Assembly: GCA_903909925.1 (NCBI GenBank)
Contig: CAIVXR010000132.1
Span: forward strand, 1 to 6,893
Length of the DNA: 6,893 bases
Direction: 5' to 3'
Origin: an uncultured beta proteobacterium
Lineage (GTDB): Bacteria; Pseudomonadota; Gammaproteobacteria; Burkholderiales; Burkholderiaceae
Shown: piece by piece, positions 1 to 5,848 of the stretch
Numbering within the stretch: the first letter of the stretch is position 1
Layout of the letters: every line of letters begins with the position of its first letter
Made by a program: the position numbers and the translations under genes
The notes under the pieces: model-generated
Database searches by the model: none
Told to the model about the DNA's origin: nothing
The model's input: the letters and a program-made list of their open reading frames with translations, nothing else

Positions 1-60
1 AATCGAGCGGTTGGAGAGGAGGCCGGTAATGAGGATTTTTTTGCCGGAGAGAAAGCCCAT
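1..60 (-). CDS. fabI: Enoyl-[acyl-carrier-protein] reductase (NADH) FabI, N-terminal fragment
   Basis: Reading the minus strand from the ATG at 60-58 gives 20 codons beginning MGFLSGKKILITG and continuing LLSNRSI to the window edge, with no stop. This is the characteristic N-terminus of FabI, the cytoplasmic short-chain-dehydrogenase-fold enzyme that reduces trans-2-enoyl-ACP with NADH in the last step of each fatty acid elongation cycle. The visible part is the first beta strand and the start of the glycine-containing nucleotide-binding loop; the catalytic Tyr/Lys residues lie outside the window. A good Shine-Dalgarno sequence (AAAGGA) sits 6 nt upstream of the ATG, which supports the start. 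The gene is divergent from yejA, 50 bp away. The family call is firm for such a short piece because the N-terminus is very distinctive. Confidence 0.88.
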   Translation of the reverse strand, partial: MGFLSGKKILITGLLSNRSI

Positions 61-66
61 GTTGTG

Positions 67-72
67 TCCTTT
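67..72 (-). promoter_or_regulatory. Shine-Dalgarno site of fabI
   Basis: On the minus strand this reads AAAGGA, followed by 6 nt and then the fabI ATG. Spacing and sequence are those of a normal ribosome binding site. It fixes the fabI start and contrasts with the divergent gene yejA, which has no such site. Confidence 0.75.
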
Positions 73-100
73 GCTTCAAATATGATTAGCTATCTACAAT
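71..100 (+). promoter_or_regulatory. Candidate sigma-70 promoter of the yejABEF operon
   Basis: TTGCTT (71-76) and TACAAT (95-100) are separated by 18 nt. The -10 matches the consensus at 5 of 6 positions; the -35 is weaker, with only the first TTG matching well. Transcription would begin around 107-111, that is, at or within a few bases of the yejA ATG (111). A second possible -10, TATGAT (81-86, 5 of 6), has no convincing -35 and would give a leader of about 18 nt. No terminator or other gene intervenes, so the operon promoter should lie in this 50-bp gap or inside the 5' end of fabI. Inferred by eye from consensus matching. Confidence 0.4.
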
Positions 101-104
101 TGTT

Positions 105-114
105 GCATATATGC
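105..114. repeat. 10-bp perfect palindrome across the yejA start codon
   Basis: GCATATATGC is identical to its reverse complement and contains the yejA ATG (111-113). A second palindrome, ACAATTGT, lies just upstream at 96-103 and overlaps the candidate -10. Such sites could bind a dimeric repressor or simply be chance in an AT-rich gap; the symmetry does not extend further on either side. Confidence 0.25.
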
Positions 115-1979
115 CTACCCTAAACCCCATTCGCCACATTACATATTTCGTGCTACTAGCCATGCTAGCGGGGCTTGGGGCTAATACAGCGCAGGCAGCA
201 CAGGGAATTTCCCAATACGGCAAGCCTAAATACACCGATGGATTTACCCATTTTGATTATGTAAATCCGAATGCCCCAAGGGGCGGCACTCTGACTTTAC
301 CCAATCCCGGTCAGAGAAGCAGTTTTGATAAGTTCAATCCATACACTCTGCGTGGTGTGACTGCTCCTGGAATTGAATTGATGTTTGAGTCTTTGGCTGA
401 GGGCAGTGCAGATGAGGTATCGAGTATTTATGGTTTGCTAGCAGAAGATATTGCAGTAGCAGCAGATCATAAGTCAGTCACGTTTCGGATTCGTCCGGAG
501 GCAAAATTTTCGGATGGCACACCAGTTTTAGCTGCAGACGTTAAATATAGTTTTGACGTGCTGATGAGTGGTAAAGCGCACCCAAGATATAAAACTACTT
601 TTGCAGATATTAAAGAAGCCGAAGTGCTATCAGATAGAGCGGTACGTTTTGATTTTAAGAACAACAATGCTGAACTGCCCATTCTGGCTGGAACTTTGCC
701 AATTTTTTCTCGTAACTGGGGAAAGAAAGCAGACGGCAGTATTGTCCCTTTCGAGAAGATTGCCTTCGAAACCCCTGTGGGTAGTGGCCCATATCTGATT
801 GAATCTTTCAAAGCTGGTAAATCAATTACCTACAAAAGAAATCCACAATACTGGGCTGATCAAATGAGTAAGCCTTTAAATGTGCGCGTGGGTTTTTATA
901 ACTTTGATCGGGTACTTTACAAGTTATATAGCGATGACGCAGTGCGTCTTGAGGCATTTAAGGCGGGAGAGTTTGATGCCATCGTTGAGTACCGCGCCAA
1001 GATTTGGGCAAAGGGTTATGTAGGCTCTAAGTTTGAAAATGGTACCTTATTAAAGAAAGCATTCTTAAATCACAATGGTGCAGGGATGCAGGGTTTTGCC
1101 ATGAATGTGCGTAAACCCCTTTTTAAGGATGCGCGCGTTCGCCAAGCACTTGGTTTAGCTTTAGATTTCGAATGGCTCAACCGTCAAATCTTTTTCGATC
1201 AATATGGTCGTATTAACAGTTACTTCACCAATAGTGATTTGAGCGCTAACTTTGATGGCCCAAGCAAGCCGACTGAAGCAGAGTTGAAATTATTAAGACC
1301 GCTCAAGGCTAAATATCCGCAATGGGTGCCTGATGCGGTATTTGGTCCTATGCCAGCGCCACCATCAACAAACCCACCAGAGAGCCTGCGTCAGAATCTC
1401 AAGAAAGCCCGCGAACTCCTAATGCATGCAGGCTGGCAGTACCGAGATGGTGCTTTACGCAATGAAAGAGGCGAACCTTTTCGGATGGAAATGGTTGAAA
1501 GCGGTGGATTTTTCTTGAGAGTGATTTCTGCATACAGTCGAAACTTAGAGAAGTTAGGCATTCAGTTAGATGTTCGTACGAGTGACTTTGCCTTGTATCA
1601 AAAGCGGATGGATGAATATGATTTTGATATGACTACAACGCGTTTTCCAGACTCACAAAATCCCGGCAATGAACTATGGGATCGCTTTGGCAGTCAGGCC
1701 GCAAAGGACAAAGGCTCAGATAATATTATTGGTATTCAATCACCCGTCGTAGATGCTTTAGTTGAAGAGATTACTAAAGCCCAGAATCGAGATGAGTTGC
1801 GGGCTGCTTGTAGAGCACTTGATCGTGTTCTATGGAATAGTTATTACGTGATACCCCAGTGGTACAACCCAACTCACCGCGTTGCCTTTAGGAAAGAGAT
1901 GCGCTACCCCGAGCCTCCTTTGTACTATTCGGCTGAGCCTTGGATTATGCAAAATTGGTGGAAAGAGGAGGGTAAATAA
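111..1979 (+). CDS. yejA: Periplasmic peptide-binding protein YejA of the YejABEF ABC importer
   Basis: The 622-residue product is a family 5 extracellular solute-binding protein (SBP_bac_5), close in length to E. coli YejA (about 604). It captures oligopeptides in the periplasm and delivers them to the YejB/YejE channel. A Sec signal peptide is visible: Arg8/His9, a hydrophobic core at about residues 11-24, and likely cleavage after AQA (29) or A30. There is no lipobox cysteine, so the mature protein should be soluble. Family-type motifs include FRIRPEAKFSDGTPV (125-139), SGPYLIESF (225-233), YKRNPQYW (241-248), and VRQALGLALD (343-352). The ATG at 111 is the only sensible start: an in-frame TAG lies at 87-89 with no ATG, GTG or TTG between, and the signal peptide would be lost from later starts. 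No Shine-Dalgarno sequence precedes it. Its stop overlaps the yejB start (TAATG). Substrate specificity cannot be read from the sequence. Confidence 0.93.
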   Translation: MPTLNPIRHITYFVLLAMLAGLGANTAQAAQGISQYGKPKYTDGFTHFDYVNPNAPRGGTLTLPNPGQRSSFDKFNPYTLRGVTAPGIELMFESLAEGSADEVSSIYGLLAEDIAVAADHKSVTFRIRPEAKFSDGTPVLAADVKYSFDVLMSGKAHPRYKTTFADIKEAEVLSDRAVRFDFKNNNAELPILAGTLPIFSRNWGKKADGSIVPFEKIAFETPVGSGPYLIESFKAGKSITYKRNPQYWADQMSKPLNVRVGFYNFDRVLYKLYSDDAVRLEAFKAGEFDAIVEYRAKIWAKGYVGSKFENGTLLKKAFLNHNGAGMQGFAMNVRKPLFKDARVRQALGLALDFEWLNRQIFFDQYGRINSYFTNSDLSANFDGPSKPTEAELKLLRPLKAKYPQWVPDAVFGPMPAPPSTNPPESLRQNLKKARELLMHAGWQYRDGALRNERGEPFRMEMVESGGFFLRVISAYSRNLEKLGIQLDVRTSDFALYQKRMDEYDFDMTTTRFPDSQNPGNELWDRFGSQAAKDKGSDNIIGIQSPVVDALVEEITKAQNRDELRAACRALDRVLWNSYYVIPQWYNPTHRVAFRKEMRYPEPPLYYSAEPWIMQNWWKEEGK

Positions 1980-1981
1980 TG
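1964..1981 (+). promoter_or_regulatory. yejA/yejB translational coupling junction with strong ribosome binding site
   Basis: AGAGGAGGG (1964-1972) places GGAGG 7 nt before the yejB ATG at 1979, and the yejA stop codon shares one base with that ATG (TAATG). Ribosomes ending yejA can restart directly on yejB. A second ATG at 1991 has an AAGGA only 3 nt upstream, which is too close to be favoured. Confidence 0.75.
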
Positions 1982-3055
1982 CAAGGACAAATGCGCACTT
2001 ACCTATTGAAACGCCTGCTCTTAATGATTCCTACTCTATTAGGAGTTCTGACTTTGACTTTTGCAGTGGTGCAGTTCGTACCGGGTGGTCCAGTTGAGCA
2101 AATGGTCTTGGAGCTCAAAGGTAAAGGTGATGCTGGAGTTGGAGGTACAGAGTCTTCTGGCGCTGGCGCTACTTATCGTGGACGTCAAGGTATTGATGCT
2201 CAACGCTTAGAAGAAGTGAAAGCGCTTTATGGATTTGATAAGCCACCGTTAGAGCGTTACTTTATGATGCTCGGGCGTTTTGCTAGATTTGATTTAGGTC
2301 AAAGCTATTACCAGCATGAGAGCGTCTGGGGATTGGTTGTTTCGAAACTTCCTGTATCCATCAGTATTGGTTTGTGGACCTTTTTCATCACATATTTAGT
2401 TTCGATTCCGCTAGGTATTGCCAAGGCAGTGCGGGATGGCTCGCGCTTTGATGCCGTGACAAGTAGCATCATATTAGTAGGCTATGCCATCCCAGGATTT
2501 GTCTTGGGAGTTTTGCTTTTAGTCATCTTTGGTGGCGGTAGCTTCTTGCAAATATTTCCCTTGCGAGGTCTTACCTCAGATAACTGGAGTGATCTGAGTT
2601 TGATTGGTAAGGTGATGGACTATTTGTGGCATTTAGTGCTCCCAATCACCGCTTCAGTACTCGGTAGTTTTGCAGTGGTCACGATGCTGACTAAGAACTC
2701 CTTCCTAGAAGAGATCCGCAAACAATATGTTTTGACTGCGAGAGCAAAGGGCCTTACTGAACAACAAGTGCTCTGGAAGCATGTGTTTCGGAATGCACTT
2801 TTGCCTCTGGTAACGGGCTTCCCCGCGGCATTCATCGGGGCGTTCTTCACTGGCTCACTTCTCATTGAGACTCTCTTTTCATTAGATGGGCTTGGCTTGC
2901 TCTCATATGAGTCTGTGATGCGTAGAGACTATCCAGTAGTATTTGGCACCTTATATTTATTTACTCTCATTGGTTTGTTTACGAAACTCATTTCCGATCT
3001 TTGCTATGTTTATATCGATCCTCGGATTCAGTTTGGTGCTGGAGGCGGTTCATGA
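1979..3055 (+). CDS. yejB: Inner-membrane permease YejB of the YejABEF ABC peptide importer
   Basis: The 358-residue protein is a binding-protein-dependent transport permease of the DppB/OppB type, near the E. coli YejB length (about 364). It forms half of the membrane channel with YejE. Six membrane segments can be placed at about 13-34, 126-149, 163-186, 214-237, 273-299 and 317-345. The cytoplasmic EAA loop that docks on YejF is at about 250-277 (YVLTARAKGL ... RNALLPL). Other family signatures are VPGGPVEQ (34-41), YGFDKPPLERYF (84-95), SIPLGIAKAVRDGSRFD (142-158), FPLRGL (193-198) and GSLLIETLFSLDGLGLL (292-308). Residues 48-70 form a Gly/Ser-rich periplasmic stretch ending in YRGRQG, also present in E. 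coli YejB. The ATG at 1979 has the best ribosome binding site, but Met5 (1991) matches the usual N-terminus (MRTYLLKRLL), so the start is uncertain by 4 residues. The stop overlaps yejE by 4 nt. Confidence 0.94.
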   Translation: MQGQMRTYLLKRLLLMIPTLLGVLTLTFAVVQFVPGGPVEQMVLELKGKGDAGVGGTESSGAGATYRGRQGIDAQRLEEVKALYGFDKPPLERYFMMLGRFARFDLGQSYYQHESVWGLVVSKLPVSISIGLWTFFITYLVSIPLGIAKAVRDGSRFDAVTSSIILVGYAIPGFVLGVLLLVIFGGGSFLQIFPLRGLTSDNWSDLSLIGKVMDYLWHLVLPITASVLGSFAVVTMLTKNSFLEEIRKQYVLTARAKGLTEQQVLWKHVFRNALLPLVTGFPAAFIGAFFTGSLLIETLFSLDGLGLLSYESVMRRDYPVVFGTLYLFTLIGLFTKLISDLCYVYIDPRIQFGAGGGS

Positions 3056-3056
3056 G
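3041..3056 (+). promoter_or_regulatory. yejB/yejE overlap junction with strong ribosome binding site
   Basis: GGAGG (3041-3045) is 6 nt before the yejE ATG (3052-3054), which overlaps the yejB stop as ATGA. The 16-nt block GGAGGCGGTTCATGAG is nearly identical to the one at the yejE/yejF junction (15 of 16 positions). It decides the yejE start in favour of 3052. Confidence 0.8.
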
Positions 3057-4077
3057 TCGGTGGCAGCGCTTTAAACACAGCCATGTTGGCTATGCCAGCT
3101 TATGGATCTTCACGATCCTCTTTGGCTTATCCATGTGCGCTGAGTTGATTGCGAATGACAAGCCTTTAGTCGTGCGCTATGAAGGACAATTTTATTTTCC
3201 GATTGCCAAGAATCAACCTGAAACTGTATTTGGTGGTGACTTCTCGACTCCAACGGATTTCTTAGACCCAGATATTCGTCAAAACATTACAAGTAATGGT
3301 AACTGGGCAATCTACCCCCCAATTCACTATAGCTATGAGACCTTGAACTACTTCTCAAAGGTTCCTAATCCAGCGCCACCTTCCTGGGAAAACTGGCTTG
3401 GCACCGATGATCGTGGAAGAGATGTCTTAGCACGCCTGATTTATGGTTTTCGTTTATCAATTCTGTTTGGCCTAGCCCTTACGATAGTAGGGGTGAGTGT
3501 GGGGATCATTACAGGATCCTTGATGGGATTTTTTGGTGGCAAGTTTGACCTAGTCTCGCAGCGACTGATTGAAATTTGGTCAGCAATGCCAGAACTCTAT
3601 CTGCTCATTATTTTTGCATCGATCTTCAATCCAAGCGTTTCCTTATTAATTATTTTGCTTGCTGCATTTGGTTGGATGGGGCTATCTGACTATGTACGAG
3701 CAGAATTTTTCCGTAACCGTGCCTTAGAGTATGTGCGAGCAGCTCGCGCATTAGGTTTAACCAATGTGCAAATTATGTGGCGTCATATTCTGCCAAATAG
3801 TTTGACTCCGGTGATTACCTTTTTACCGTTTCGAATGAGTGCCGCCATTTTGTCTTTAACCAGTTTGGATTTCTTGGGTCTGGGCGTGCCGCCAGGCACT
3901 CCAAGTCTTGGCGAGTTGCTCTCGCAAGGTAAAGGTAATTTGGATGCTTGGTGGATTTCCCTATCAACCTTTGTGGTTCTAGTAGCAACACTACTATTGC
4001 TGACATTTATGGGCGAGGCGTTGCGCGACGCTTTTGATTCTCGTAAATCTGGTGCGATGAGCGGAGGCCGTTCATGA
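3052..4077 (+). CDS. yejE: Inner-membrane permease YejE of the YejABEF ABC peptide importer
   Basis: From ATG 3052 the protein has 341 residues, the same length as E. coli YejE, and begins MSRWQRFKHS. It is an OppC/DppC-type permease that pairs with YejB. An N-terminal cytoplasmic basic stretch is followed by a first membrane segment (about 13-32) and the family-typical ELIANDKPLVVRYEG (31-45). A periplasmic region then runs to about 113, followed by the OppC-like NWLGTDDRGRDVLARLIYG (114-132). Five further hydrophobic segments lie at about 136-160, 181-191, 194-212, 248-275 and 302-322. The EAA loop contacting YejF is at 227-255 (YVRAARALGL ... LPNSLTP). The reading frame stays open upstream to a TTG at 3001, but that would add 17 residues encoded inside yejB without a ribosome binding site; 3052 has GGAGG at 6 nt. 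The stop overlaps yejF by 4 nt. Confidence 0.94.
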   Translation: MSRWQRFKHSHVGYASLWIFTILFGLSMCAELIANDKPLVVRYEGQFYFPIAKNQPETVFGGDFSTPTDFLDPDIRQNITSNGNWAIYPPIHYSYETLNYFSKVPNPAPPSWENWLGTDDRGRDVLARLIYGFRLSILFGLALTIVGVSVGIITGSLMGFFGGKFDLVSQRLIEIWSAMPELYLLIIFASIFNPSVSLLIILLAAFGWMGLSDYVRAEFFRNRALEYVRAARALGLTNVQIMWRHILPNSLTPVITFLPFRMSAAILSLTSLDFLGLGVPPGTPSLGELLSQGKGNLDAWWISLSTFVVLVATLLLLTFMGEALRDAFDSRKSGAMSGGRS

Positions 4078-4078
4078 G
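4063..4078 (+). promoter_or_regulatory. yejE/yejF overlap junction with strong ribosome binding site
   Basis: GGAGG (4063-4067) lies 6 nt before the yejF ATG (4074-4076), which overlaps the yejE stop as ATGA. The block GGAGGCCGTTCATGAG differs from the yejB/yejE junction block at a single base. It is both the translation start of yejF and the last codons of yejE (GGRS). Confidence 0.8.
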
Positions 4079-5711
4079 CTTGCTTCGCTATGAAGATCTT
4101 AGTATTTCATTTGGGTCGGGGCGCCGTGAAAAGTTTGCGGTGAATCATCTCAATTTAGAAATTGGGATTGGTGAGCGAGTAGCTTTGGTAGGTGAATCTG
4201 GCTCTGGCAAAACACTGACTGCTTTAGCTCCTTTACGGCTCGAGCCAGAGGGGGCCAAAGTATCTGGCAAGATTCTGTGGAATCAAAAAGACGGGCAGGG
4301 TACAGTCGATTTACTCTCAATGCCAATTCAAGATATCCGAGAAATTCGTGGCCGAGAAATTGCCATGGTATTTCAGGAGCCGATGACAGCGCTCAATCCC
4401 TTATTCACCATAGGCAATCAAATCATTGAAGCGGTTCAGATTTATCAGCCGTTGATTTCCAAAGCAGATTGCATTGATGCGGCAATTGATCTACTAAAAA
4501 AGACTGGCATTCCAGAACCTGAGCGTCGTTTTCATTCTTACCCACACCAACTCTCAGGCGGTCAAAGACAGCGTGCAATGATTGCAATGGCGTTAGCCTG
4601 CAAGCCACGCCTCTTGATTGCGGATGAGCCAACAACTGCACTTGATGTGAGTTTGCGTCTGCAGATTTTGGATTTGCTCAAAGAGCTCCAAGAGGAGTCT
4701 AAAGATCAAGGCGGCATGGGTATTTTATTAATTACGCATGATCTCAATTTAGTGAAACACTTTGCTCAGCGTGTGGCGGTGTTAAATCAAGGCAATTTGA
4801 TGGAGTCGGGGCCAACTAAACAAGTCTTCACTCAACCAAGTGATCCCTACACAAAGGCGCTCGTCAATAGTGGACCTGTCCGAGATTTAGCTCCTGTCAT
4901 GCCTTTAGCGCCCGTTCTTCTGAAGACTGAAGATTTATCGGTTGCTTATCCCAGCACAGAATCTGCCACTTGGTTTAAAAAAGCGCCGGCACATAAGGTA
5001 CTAAAGAAAGTCAGTTTTTCTTTAAAGCAGGGCCAAACCATTGGTGTGATTGGTGAATCAGGCTCTGGCAAGACTACCTTGGGGATGGCAGTGCTTGGCT
5101 TACTGGGAGATTCTGCAGCACAGGTTTCTGGAGAGGTAGATGTTCTTGGTAACGATTGGCAAAAACTCAAGCCAGTAGAGCGTCGTGCAATGCGCTCAAG
5201 CTTGCAAGTGATTTTTCAGGATCCGTTTGGCTCCTTATCTCCCCGCATGAATGTGATGCAAATTGTCGCTGAGGGATTGGATGTTCACTTTCCAAAACTC
5301 TCAACTGCTGAACGCGAAAATCGGGTAGTCGATATTCTGAAAGAGGTGGGTATTGATCGCTCGGCACTCACGCGTTATCCACATGAGTTCTCTGGTGGTC
5401 AAAGACAGCGCATTGCCATTGCTAGGGCGCTAATTTTGCGTCCACAAATTTTGGTTTTAGATGAGCCCACTTCGGCTTTAGATGTTTCCATACAAAAACA
5501 AGTATTGGCGCTCCTGACAGAACTGCAAAAGAAGTACAACTTGGCTTATCTAATGATTAGCCATGATTTAGCAGTGATTAGAGCGATGTCCCATGAGGTG
5601 ATGGTTCTCAAAGGCGGCAAGGTAGTGGAGTTTGGGGATACTGAAACCCTGATCAAGTCACCGCGCCAGACCTATACCAAGGAACTTTTTGCAGCAGCTG
5701 AGCTGACTTAA
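4074..5711 (+). CDS. yejF: Fused double-domain ATPase YejF of the YejABEF ABC peptide importer
   Basis: The 545-residue protein contains two complete ABC ATPase domains in one chain, as in E. coli YejF (about 529), and powers import through YejB/YejE at the cytoplasmic face. Domain 1 has Walker A GESGSGKT (40-47), Q-loop Gln101, signature LSGGQRQR (160-167), Walker B LLIADEP (180-186) with Glu185, and switch His222. An oligopeptide-type C-terminal extension is recognisable at PSDPYTKAL (255-263). Domain 2 has GESGSGKT (327-334), Gln382, FSGGQRQR (439-446), ILVLDEP (459-465) with Glu464, and His497, ending with a YTKELF motif (534-539). All catalytic elements are intact in both halves, so neither site looks degenerate. 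The linker is around 265-282. The ATG overlaps the yejE stop with an ideal ribosome binding site. It is the last gene of the operon; 137 bp follow before the next gene. Confidence 0.95.
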   Translation: MSLLRYEDLSISFGSGRREKFAVNHLNLEIGIGERVALVGESGSGKTLTALAPLRLEPEGAKVSGKILWNQKDGQGTVDLLSMPIQDIREIRGREIAMVFQEPMTALNPLFTIGNQIIEAVQIYQPLISKADCIDAAIDLLKKTGIPEPERRFHSYPHQLSGGQRQRAMIAMALACKPRLLIADEPTTALDVSLRLQILDLLKELQEESKDQGGMGILLITHDLNLVKHFAQRVAVLNQGNLMESGPTKQVFTQPSDPYTKALVNSGPVRDLAPVMPLAPVLLKTEDLSVAYPSTESATWFKKAPAHKVLKKVSFSLKQGQTIGVIGESGSGKTTLGMAVLGLLGDSAAQVSGEVDVLGNDWQKLKPVERRAMRSSLQVIFQDPFGSLSPRMNVMQIVAEGLDVHFPKLSTAERENRVVDILKEVGIDRSALTRYPHEFSGGQRQRIAIARALILRPQILVLDEPTSALDVSIQKQVLALLTELQKKYNLAYLMISHDLAVIRAMSHEVMVLKGGKVVEFGDTETLIKSPRQTYTKELFAAAELT

Positions 5712-5736
5712 TAGGGTAGCGAAATGCTCCTTGAGT

Positions 5737-5765
5737 GGGCTAATTTGGTGCATTTGCCCCATTTT
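5737..5765 (+). terminator. Weak hairpin downstream of yejF, possible intrinsic terminator
   Basis: GGGC (5737-5740) pairs with GCCC (5756-5759); after one T-T mismatch, AAT (5742-5744) pairs with ATT (5752-5754) around a 7-nt loop. The hairpin is followed by C, A and TTTT (5762-5765). It starts 26 bp after the yejF stop, the right place to end the operon, but the stem is short and the T run brief, so it may be leaky. Confidence 0.35.
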
Positions 5766-5797
5766 AAGGATAAATCATCTTTATAAACAGAGACTTA

Positions 5798-5809
5798 AGA
5801 CTAGAGTCT
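5798..5809. repeat. Short inverted repeat upstream of the NlpC-like gene promoter
   Basis: AGACT and AGTCT flank a 2-nt centre (AG). A further AGACT copy lies at 5791-5795, so the right arm can pair with either. The site ends 4 bp before the candidate -35 at 5814. It could be an operator or activator site; with 5-bp arms chance is also likely. Confidence 0.2.
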
Positions 5810-5813
5810 GAAT

Positions 5814-5842
5814 TTGGTTAATCAAGGGTTCTTTGTTAAACT
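5814..5842 (+). promoter_or_regulatory. Candidate extended -10 promoter of the NlpC/P60-like gene
   Basis: TTGGTT (5814-5819) and TAAACT (5837-5842) are separated by exactly 17 nt, and TGT immediately before the -10 makes it an extended -10 (TGnTAAACT). The expected start of transcription, 7 nt after the -10, falls on the A of the ATG at 5849, predicting a leaderless mRNA. The -35 also forms an imperfect palindrome, TTGGTTAATCAA (5814-5825, 5 of 6 pairs), a possible regulator site. Inferred by eye. Confidence 0.45.
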
Positions 5843-5848
5843 GATTCG

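Noticed and set aside
467..811. Minus-strand open frame inside yejA (and similar ones inside yejB, yejE and yejF)
   Set aside because: These frames overlap strongly supported genes, have no recognisable protein features, and are expected shadows of the coding strand.
3001..3051. Upstream extension of yejE to a TTG at 3001
   Set aside because: The extra 17 residues lie within yejB coding sequence, have no ribosome binding site and do not resemble YejE; ATG 3052 has GGAGG at 6 nt and gives the same length as E. coli YejE.
4190..5420. Repeated DNA such as GGTCAAAGACAGCG at two places in yejF
   Set aside because: The copies fall on the LSGGQRQR/FSGGQRQR signatures of the two ATPase domains; they reflect the ancient domain duplication, not a mobile or regulatory repeat.
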